A stretch of DNA of 64,000 nucleotides from Gibbula magus. Lineage: Eukaryota; Mollusca; Gastropoda; Trochida; Trochidae. The stretch spans positions 56,658,431 to 56,722,430 of the forward strand of contig OW388296.1 of assembly GCA_936450465.1 (NCBI GenBank), given 5' to 3'. Of this stretch, positions 12,450 through 64,000 are shown in pieces (within the stretch, counting starts at the first letter, position 1; every line of letters starts with the position of its first letter). A program made the position numbers and the translations under genes. The notes under the pieces are model-generated. The model ran no database searches. It had not been told where the DNA came from and worked only from the letters and a program-made list of their open reading frames with translations.

Positions 12450-14081
12450 CTCTTTTGTATAGGTATGTGTTTTGTATGTGGGTCTAGGGCCTTCTACTGA
12501 AATAAATGATTTAAAAAAAGGGTACGTACCTGTCCTCTGAAGTCAACTTCTCTGATATGTGTATCCATTGTCATAAGACAATTCCAATAAGGTCGTATTT
12601 TTTCACCTTCTGACCTTGACCTTGGCGTGAGATGCAAGTTTTAAAACTTCTTGTGCTCTCAGAGCACTCTTGTTATGAAATGAAAATGGTATTCGACTGG
12701 ATTTCGTTCACTGCGTAAACACTTTGAATTGCATGTTAACACTCATTCTAATGGCTTGACACCCAGGGGGTATTTCTCATTTCTAAGAAAACAACATTAA
12801 TCAACTCATGTTAGAGATAAAATGATGAAGACATTCTTATATTCTAAGAATGACAGTTTTTTCGAATCAAACATTATTGAATCAAGTATTGAACATTTTT
12901 CAGTAAAGTAAAAGAGAAAATTCAAGAATGAAAAAGGGTTTAATGAATATTCATTTAGTACTGCTATCAACACAAAGTTATAGGTAAATTATGAGATCAT
13001 TGTCTAAAAAAGATTTATCAGAGGACACATGATTAAACCATGTTTATTATTCATGAAGACATCCAGAGGTTCACTCATTCCATGCTTACAGGAAATAAAA
13101 AAGTTTAATCACAATTCTTCTTTGAATAATTAAGAGCATATCCACTTTGATAAGCCTTATCATGGTTTTTAATTAGACAGATTCTTAAAATAATGATGAA
13201 AGAGTATAAGATAGTTCTTTTAGAGGGCTGAGGCTTTGGCAAGGGAGGTAACTGTGTGGTCATTTAACATGATATTGTTACAACAGCTATATTTACCGAA
13301 TCTTGATAAAATAATTTGAATGGATTCTAAAATCTATAAAGTGTTCTTAGTAAAGAATTGTAAATATTTGAGGAATATATATAGTGCATGTGTCTTCACA
13401 TAAGTGTGAACTCAATTTTGTCTTCTGAGTTAGAGCAAGTTATATACAAAAATATTGGCATACAAAAAACATTGAAAACAGAGAAAGATATTGGGTCACA
13501 TGAAATATTCTATTTATTTTCATGTCATTATTATTAAACTAAAACGAAAACGAAATATATGACAAAATATTCTGTTCAACATAGAGCAAATACCTTCAGA
13601 TTTTAGATTTCAGCATTTTAATCTGAAATTTGCCATGGAAGACTATGTAATAGAACAAACATCAAGTCATAGCATATTTTATATCATGTCACTAAGACAA
13701 CATAATGTTTCTTATAGGCATTAAGCAGTTATTATGTACCTTCTTTGATGACACAGGTTTGGTTAAGACTGACCATACGTTTGACTGTTTATAAGTACAC
13801 CATGTTTGTACATGACCTAAGGAATTTCAAAAGGTGGAGGTCTTACCTAGTGTAAAGGAGGACGTTCCCTCGTCAAACCAAACCCTCTAGACCCTCCACT
13901 GATGACCACACGTTCAGTTTCCAAATTGCTTGGAACTGAGATAGTATTGTACTGCTTGGGGAAAATCTCTTCCAGATTAGAGTTCTCTTTTCATATATGA
14001 TTTAAAGTTAGTGATGAAGTTTGGGTTTTAGAGACTCTCTCTTGCTGAATATCTTTTGAAAAAAATGGAAGAGAAGGTGTG
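12450..14081. other. Non-coding stretch with nuclear-receptor-like motif
   Basis: TGACCTTGACCTTGG at 12611-12625 is a direct AGGTCA repeat on the minus strand and sits in what looks like a dispersed repeat (about 12520-12690). The rest is AT-rich with no gene recognised. Confidence 0.4.
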
Positions 14082-14181
14082 TACCGTATTCTCGCGGGTA
14101 TAAGACCATATTTGAGCCTAGCCCACCCCAATGTTTTCAAGATGTTTGTTTGCCGGGTCTTATACCCTCGAGAATACGGTA
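14082..14181. mobile_element. 100-bp hairpin transposon with TACCGTATTCTCG ends
   Basis: The outermost 26 bp at each end are near-perfect reverse complements (TACCGTATTCTCG at the left, CGAGAATACGGTA at the right). The ends are TA dinucleotides, consistent with a TA target duplication. It has no coding capacity; the frames crossing it on both strands are artefacts. Confidence 0.75.
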
Positions 14182-14555
14182 ATGAAAATGTCTCCTGGAG
14201 GATGATCCTCATTGATGTTTCAGATTTATATCAAGATGGTTTCTGTGCATCCATCATAACCTTATGTTATCAGCTCTTACATATAGGAAGTGTTCAATAT
14301 AGTGATGGAAGTAATTTGCTCGTAATCTTAAAATTTACATTTTCATTCTCTAATTATGGGTTTACATTTACCAAATTCAAACGCTCAGTTTAGCTATAGT
14401 TTAAATTGCAGGTCACCTATCTGCTAACAAACCACCCCCACTACTGCTGTTAGGCAGAAAAACACATGCTTTGTCTTTATGAATATTTAATCTTTCTATG
14501 ATATTTGAATTCAAGAACAGATTTCAAGAATTGAGTTAATATTTCATACAGTTGC

Positions 14556-14936
14556 TCAACTTAACAACTTGTCTGACCTTTTACATAATGGCATTGTGAC
14601 CAGAAGATAAAATTTCAAACAATTAAACCCAAAATGAATAGAGCATGTCAAAAGGTCATTTTCAAAGACTTCTATTACTGGTCCAATCGTATTGGCGGGT
14701 TCAATATCGGCTGGCATTGTCGGAAACCGCAGAGCCATATGAGCTGTCACAAGAGAAATGTACATCATCCAATTAACATGGAAGCTGACTGTGGTGGCAC
14801 TAAGCTGAACAAATCCTATTTCTCTGTTTACCAGGACTCTTCTGTTAATAATCCTGTTTGTAATCATATTACCAATATGAAATACTATTTCCCTGTATTT
14901 GGAAGGATTGACCGATATTTTAGTCATGGACAGTGA
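14556..14936. other. Region open on both strands, unidentified
   Basis: A 123-codon frame on the minus strand (14556-14927) and a 100-codon frame on the plus strand (14634-14936) overlap. Neither resembles a family I know and neither has obvious splice sites. It could be a fragment of a decayed mobile-element gene, an exon of another gene, or chance. Confidence 0.2.
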
Positions 14937-15088
14937 TATTCTTATTTATGGGGAACTGTATGGTCATCGTCACTGCCTGAATATTTAAAACGTAATATTA
15001 ATATATTGATGACTCATTTTTATTGATGTTAGACAGTCTTGTTATAATGTTGTCTTCAATCCTTTAACTATAATATGATCTAACTATC

Positions 15089-15586
15089 TTGGCAACTGTA
15101 CAACTCTGCTGCCACTTGGTACACACAATACGTTGTCTGTTCTTCATCCTTACAAGGTACCTAAAATATATATATCCTCAAAATTCTGCTAAAGAATTTT
15201 TCCACCAAGCCAAATCGCCAGCTAAGGAACACAGGCAGGAGGTTGGTCACAAAGAATGGTTTATCTGTAATCAAATTAACAGGTTAAGCATCGACCACGA
15301 GGCAATCATCAAATTCATTCTTTTAGAAAAAATATTCCCTCTTTTAGAAAAACTTCCATGTGCATCGTGTTTTACGAGTGGATGTCAGTTAGATAGAACG
15401 CAGATGCATCACGGTAAGATCTGGGAATACAGTACTCTCAGAATCAATATGGAAATTGGTCCCATGTGTTCTTCAAACCCACTCATCACTCTCAATATGA
15501 AAACACATTCTTTAAGCTGCAGACAAACAAGTAGTTACCGTTACACACCTCTCTCTCAAAGTAAAACAGGTGGCATGGTGTCATAG
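15089..15586 (+). other. Unidentified 165-codon open frame
   Basis: This is the longest single open frame in the window. The product is not recognised, and its last codons run into the first partial unit of the 83-bp minisatellite, which argues against a conserved gene. No signal peptide, domain or repeat pattern was seen. Confidence 0.15.
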
Positions 15587-16817
15587 ACTGTAACCATTTA
15601 AACAGTAGACCTAATATTAAAAGGTACACAAATTTCTCTCAAAGTAAAACAGGTGGCATGGTGTCATAGACTGTAACCATTTAAACAGTAGACCTAATAT
15701 TAAAGGATGGATGAAATGACATATGGTCCAAATCGGATTCATTAAAATGGGATGTCAATTTGACAATTGCTCGATTTTAAATTTCTGAAATCGGTCCATA
15801 AATTACTTATATACGGCTTTTTAAAAAAACGCCTGATTTAGCCCCGGCGACCAGAATGAAAGTCTGCGGGGGTGTGACCCGTGATAGGATGACTTCTGTG
15901 ACGTATGTGGAGGAATTTGATTTTCAGCGATAGTCACAATTCAACGTAATTTCGCAACATTTTGATTGTTAATTTCACAAAGATATCTTCAATAAACCAA
16001 CTTAAATTTCCCATATATCGAATGTTTAGATATCCAACTAGGTAATTCCGCAGATGACAATTACACAATTATTACATAAACATGTCTTTTTGGCGATGTA
16101 ATACACCTCATAAATTCATTTAGCGGCAGTGATAATTATCATTAATTAATTAACGAGACTTCGGCGGAGAAGCTATCTAGCCGCCCCGTCTATCGCTTAT
16201 CACAGTCACGCCTCAGTGAGCATTTTCAAAAGGTTTCGCCGAACAAATTGCGATAGTGTTAAAATGGGTGAATTAAAATCGTCTTAATTATCAATTGCAA
16301 GTGTATATTGTCTCGATTTAATGCTCAATTGATTCCGATATACAATATACGTAGAGGTAATCATCTGTCATTCTTGAGAAAAATGCATTTCATCTATCCT
16401 TTAAAAGGTACACAAATTTCTCTCAAAGTAAAACAGGTGGCATGGTGTCATAGACTGTAACCATTTAAACAGTAGACCTAATATTAAAAGGTACACAAAT
16501 TTCTCTCAAAGTAAAACAGGTGGCATGGTGTCATAGACTGTAACCATTTAAACAGTAGACCTAATATTAAAAGGTACACAAATTTCTCTCAAAGTAAAAC
16601 AGGTGGCATGGTGTCATAGACTGTAACCATTTAAACAGTAGACCTCATATTAAAAGGTACACAAATTTCTCTCAAAGTGAAGCAGGTGGCATGGTGTCAT
16701 AGACTGTAACCATTTAAACAGTAGACCTCACATTAAAAGGTACACAAATTTCTCTCAAAGTGAAGCAGGTGGCATGGTGTCATAGACTGTAACCATTTAA
16801 ACAGTAGACCTCATACA
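15548..16817. repeat. 83-bp minisatellite, seven units, split by a transposon
   Basis: The unit contains ACAGGTGGCATGGTGTCATA. One partial and one full unit lie at about 15548-15702, and five more at 16403-16817 (starts 16403, 16486, 16569, 16652, 16735). The two blocks are separated by the transposon at 15704-16400, which landed inside a unit. The last two units share the variant GTGAAGCAGG. Confidence 0.93.
15704..16400 (+). mobile_element. TTAA-flanked transposon (AGGATGGATGAAATG family), copy 2
   Basis: A 697-bp element. Terminal inverted repeats are AGGATGGATGAAATG and CATTTCATCTATCCT (one mismatch). TTAA flanks it at 15700-15703 and 16401-16404, while uninterrupted minisatellite units have a single TTAA at that point. 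A TTAA duplication suggests a piggyBac-type origin; a TA duplication (Tc1/mariner-type) would leave the same flanks because TTAA contains TA. Non-autonomous, no transposase. Confidence 0.9.
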
Positions 16818-17203
16818 CACCTTTCTATCATAGTTACATAACTGTTGGCATGGCTTCATAAGCTGAAAGCATTTGGAACACAGGGTTGTACTGTAGACCG
16901 TTAAGACCTTTTAGACCTCATAAAGGTTGACATGGTCTGCTTAACTTTCTAAGGTTGATGTATGGATGGAAGAATTGTTAGGTAGATGACTTACACTAAG
17001 GCGGTTTTGCAGGTCTACTCCAAGGACTTGAAATCATCTGCTTTTAAACTAAGACCCTAGCTGTATTTATAACTTTTTGTATAATCATATATTTTCGCAG
17101 ATTGATCTCTGCGATGCAATTGATTTGCAAAGAGACAGTAGAAACATTTGAAATAAATAAATAAAATAAACACCATTCTGAAGTTATTGACTTTATGTTA
17201 CAG
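16818..17203. other. Non-coding stretch before exon 1
   Basis: No earlier exon of the calcium-channel subunit gene was recognised here. The stretch ends in the acceptor TTATGTTACAG. Confidence 0.5.
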
Positions 17204-60134
<42,931 letters not shown>

Positions 60135-60865
60135 GTAAGTCTTTGTCTCATTGGTTGAAATATTTGAAATGAGAATTCTTCAAATTTGTACAATTGTCAA
60201 AAATAATTTATGTAGATTCCTATACCTGAATTTGAATTAGATAAAGAACTTAGTGTTTATGTACTTTAGAGTATAAATAAAGAATAGATATTATAAACAT
60301 AAATTGAAACACATTTGATATCTGAATGTCGCCAGAAAAAAATTATCCTAAAGTATTTGTTGCATTTTAGATGTCAACGCTGAAAATCAACACTTATTCA
60401 AAAATTAATAATCATAATCATATACTTATCTTCTTGTAGCACATAGTTTTTCAATGTCAATAACAATTAAACTTAAAATATTTTAATCCAAACCATTGTT
60501 ATATGCAGGGACATCAGTGTTTAACAAACACATCATATTTACTTCATATATATAGTTGCTGTGTCATTTTAAAGCGTTACATGATGACATTTTCATTATT
60601 ATGTACATACAATCATTTAGCTGGTTTAGTTTGTCAGAAATGCTTTATGTTTTGGATGCGAGAGTACACATCAAACATTTTATACTTTGCTTGGAGGTTC
60701 AAACATTTTGTACAAAGCCTACCAAAGAAACATTTCTCTTGTACAAAATCTTATGTTTCAATTTTTGCAAATGTAAAGTTTGGAGATGCTAACATAAACT
60801 ATAATATTTGTCTATTTAGCATGTAAACCATCACATCTTTATACAGTATATCTTTATGACTTTAA
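60135..60865. other. Intron 31, first part
   Basis: AT-rich. The frame at 60503-60826 has no family similarity and no splice support in the required phase. Confidence 0.45.
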
Positions 60866-61185
60866 AGGGGCAGTAGCACGTTTTTTGCAAAAGTTATTTT
60901 TTTCAAATTTCCTATTTATAATGATAGTTTGTGCTAATTAAATTTACTTTAGAGGGTAAATCATCTTATTACACAAACCAATTATCCGTAATATTAATAA
61001 CGGTGTTGTGTATAGAGCAAAAATTGCATGGCGGCCATTTTATTGTGAACACATTTCATAATTTCGAATGACAAAAACGATTTTTAGCTTGGTTTTCCGA
61101 AGAGAGAAGGGTGTTTTACAATGAGTGAATTTATTTTTCAAATACATTTCGACTTATTTCAGCGAAAAAACATGCTACTGCCCCT
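60866..61185 (-). mobile_element. Small inverted-repeat transposon (AGGGGCAG family), copy 6, reversed
   Basis: 320 bp, TTAA at 60862-60865 and 61186-61189. Same orientation as copy 5; an internal deletion relative to the others lies near 61080. Confidence 0.92.
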
Positions 61186-61189
61186 TTAA

Positions 61190-64000
61190 CGTTTACCAAA
61201 ATGTTAACAAATTTATTTGGGCACGTACAGAGATATTTCTGTGGTTGGCTTCCTCACTGTAAGTTTATGTGGAGAGTACTCAGCGGTAGTATGAATGCGA
61301 ACAACACTATAGTTTATCAATAAAAAGTATTTCCCAGAAATGTCAGAATTTCTCTTCTCCAGCTGTAAGGATGAGGAAGAACTGTCATGCCGGCGATATT
61401 GCCTGGCTTTAGATAAGTAGTTTTGATCATGAAAGGGTCATATCACAGCGAGGAAGATGGAAGAATGATACTGTTTACAAATCTGGGGAAACACGTGGAA
61501 AAGAAGTCCTTTATGCCTGAAAATCTCACCACATGAAAACATATTGTTCTTTGGCACTCAAATGGTTCAGATTATATTCATTATATCCATCAGGCTCATA
61601 CGAGATATCTTAGATATATCTATACATTAGAATATCACAAACACATGTATGATATTAATTATTTTAGATGAAATGATTAAATATGTTCTTGCAAAGGATT
61701 TGGGAAAGAAAGTGAAATATGTCATCATTCAAATTCATTCAAAACGGAAATTTCGGTACATCACATTTGAAAACCTTTTCCATCTTGCTTCCTTAAAGTG
61801 ATATTTCTGCTTCATGTGAACACTTTGCTGCATGTGAGTGTATGAGAGACTTTCTCGTTAGCTCTTGTAGCCCCCGTTCAGTTCATCTTCCAACCAAGAC
61901 TCTGGAGATCTTGGCATGACTGGTGCACCACTTGGAACAATTACCATTTTCAGTTTCCTCAACCCTGTCAAACTTTTCCGTTTTTAATACTTTTCTAGAA
62001 GTGTGTAGATTTAAGAATGATATTGATAATGTTTCTGTTTTTAACTTGTTTCATCTTATTTCAATCAATTCATATTATTTGATTTTGGTATATCAAGATA
62101 CATATGTTATTAATGAGTCTGATTTCATATAATTCTGTTATTAATATAGGGATAAAAAATCATCAGATGACTGAAATATGTATCATATTAAGGATATACA
62201 CTTTAACATGCATTTATTTGTACCATATATGTTGTCAAGATATATTTCTTACATGACAATTTTCTGTGTTCATTGCTAGTGCATATCATTTAAGATCCCA
62301 ATCAGACAAGAAAGATATTTGTGTATTTTTTTCAAAACTTTAAAGTCTATAAAAAATATTAACTACATTTCAATTCTATTTGCGTTATTGCAATATCATG
62401 TGTAGCATTCACATCTTTTCATAATATAAGTTTGAACTTATTGATTTTCAAATATTCTTTTTAAGTATCATATTATCAAAGTTTTAAACTAAATAAATGT
62501 TCCAATTTGATCTGCAAAATAATTGTGAAATAACTGAAATATTTTCTGCATATCAAATTATTTCTTTATAGATTTTTTGGAGAACTATAATTAAGTAAAA
62601 AATGCAAATAATTACCGTTATAATTATTATTTTTTTTATATTATTATCCTTATTTTATGAAATAGAGAGAATTTTATATTATTTTGCTTTTTTCATAATA
62701 TAATTGAAACCATATTTTTTCCATGGTGTCACCAAATGCCCTGATCACTCTTCAAGCGAGCACACTAACAACTGGAACTAATATTCAAACAGCAATTATA
62801 ATTTCTCACACAAATATCCTATAACATACACTAATCTAACAGCACAATATCTGCGCAAAACTGTCCTATCAGAATACAGCTTGCTACATACACAGTTCTC
62901 AAAACGCAAGTGTACCATTGCACTGATTCAAAATGGCAGCCATTAATATGATACTATTTTCCTCATAACTGGTTATCTATAAATTGGATCTTCCAGTCTT
63001 CTGTTAAGTTGGACGAATCGGTGAGTATGACTAGCTGCCATTCCAATGATAACTAATTTTATTTCACTGTCTACTTCAATCTATTAAGAATGAATGTGGT
63101 ATTTTTGTATGAAATGGGTTAATTGTGCATTTCAGATTTTAATGGGTTGTATTAGATAGTACATTTAAATTGCTTCCTAACATAGTTCTTGTTTAATAAT
63201 GATCAACACACAGAACAATTTCTGACAAAATTTGTTCTTAAAATATATCATTTCAAATCTTATTATTTATACTTATTTTTCCATTTTTTAATATTGTCAT
63301 TTTGACTTCTGATAAGTTTATTTAATGTTTTGTTTGTGTCAATTATTGTTATTTGTCAATCATTTTGGACAAAAGGTACAGGCAAGAAACGCTTATTTAC
63401 CAAAAACTTAATAATCAAACAAATTTGCATGAATATGCATGTGAATGCTTTAGGTTATTGAAAATTTGAGATCAATTATGATGATCAATGTGGTCTAAGG
63501 ATGATTTCTATCCATTTCATCAAATGAATAAAATTGCATTTAAATGATAAAACATTGCAATAATTTAATTCTTTGAAACAACAATAAATTCAATACAAGT
63601 ATCATTAATGTCAAATTTGCAAGAAGGCAAGTAGTAATATAATAGTATAAACAAGAGAAAAACATAAACATTTTTCAAATAAAAACAAATTTCATCAATA
63701 AATACAATAACATATTAGAATAAGATTTCACAAAGATTGTCACAACAGCACTAAGTGCAATGGTATATTTGTGTTTTGTAATGAAATATAGTGTATTACT
63801 GAGTGCAAGGAGAAATAGAAAATAGATTTCACAAAATTTGGACTTAAAGTTTAAAACAGTAACATGGGTACAATCACCACAATAGAGAGTAAATAGAAAT
63901 TTTAAGTAGAAATTCAAATTTTTTATTTGGTTTGATGAATGAATCCTCACTTATTTAAGAAAGTAGATAACGATTATTTTCAAATTCGTTAAAATTTCAA
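61190..64000. other. Intron 31 continuing to window end
   Basis: AT-rich, extremely so at about 62280-62720. I searched for the conserved C-terminal phrases (IP--NL, CxC, anchor) in the frame left by exon 31 and found none. Only the weak candidate at 61363-61420 fits the phase. Confidence 0.45.
61363..61420 (+). other. Possible alternative terminal exon (weak)
   Basis: After a pyrimidine-rich TTTCTCTTCTCCAG, the frame left by exon 31 (GG plus C) reads GCKDEEELSCRRYCLALDK and then a TAG stop at 61418-61420. It would give a short cysteine-containing tail without a hydrophobic anchor. It does not resemble the conserved family C-terminus, and an open run of 19 codons can occur by chance. Listed only as a candidate. 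Confidence 0.15.

Noticed and set aside
60503..60826. 107-codon frame as the next alpha-2/delta exon
   Set aside because: No acceptor in the required phase gives the conserved IP--NL or CxC segments, and the composition is AT-driven.
62997..63020. Mini exon after GATCTTCCAG
   Set aside because: Weak pyrimidine tract, only eight codons, and no match to the conserved C-terminus.

Overview
The window is intron-rich, AT-rich animal nuclear DNA. On the + strand it carries most of one large gene for an auxiliary alpha-2/delta subunit of voltage-gated calcium channels. Thirty-one coding exons were placed between 17204 and 60134. Every junction uses GT/AG and the phases chain without a break, giving 3155 nt, or 1051 codons plus two bases. 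The signal-peptide end should lie upstream (no convincing exon was found in 1-17203). The C-terminal exon or exons, with the last cysteines and the membrane or GPI-anchor tail, should lie downstream (none recognised in 60135-64000). By eye the protein is closest to the alpha-2/delta-3 and -4 branch. The gene structure and the dense small non-autonomous transposons suggest an invertebrate, probably a lophotrochozoan such as a bivalve mollusc; that assignment is inference.

Layout. 1-17203 has no supported gene. It holds two copies of a hairpin repeat (658-1038, 4121-4491), three inverted-repeat transposons (2811, 6329, 9568), a 27-unit 46/33-bp satellite (11298-12449) and an 83-bp minisatellite split by a 697-bp transposon (15548-16817). 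17204-33909 encodes the N-terminal region and the von Willebrand factor A (VWA) domain with an intact metal-binding DASGS motif. The first intron contains a 3.3-kb G-rich minisatellite of about 27 units with a 492-bp higher-order period. 38646-47430 encodes the first Cache-like region, and 48171-57542 the linker and second Cache-like region. 59219-60134 encodes the start of the cysteine-rich delta-like end.

The introns are full of small transposons. One family (ends AGGGGCAGTAGCACG, TTAA-flanked) has six copies. Others are pogo/Tigger-like, TACCGTA-ended, or long foldbacks. Several repeats carry CRE-like (TGACGTCA) or nuclear-receptor-like (AGGTCA) motifs.

There is no operon, CRISPR array, prophage or other multi-gene system, and no obviously new biological system. 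The observations best worth checking are the higher-order G-rich intronic array, a hairpin repeat whose two copies differ by a paired base change, a 43-nt exon beside a transposon, a decayed copy of part of exon 3, and a duplicated splice donor after exon 25. Exons are numbered 1-31 within the window, and residue numbers count from the first codon of exon 1.
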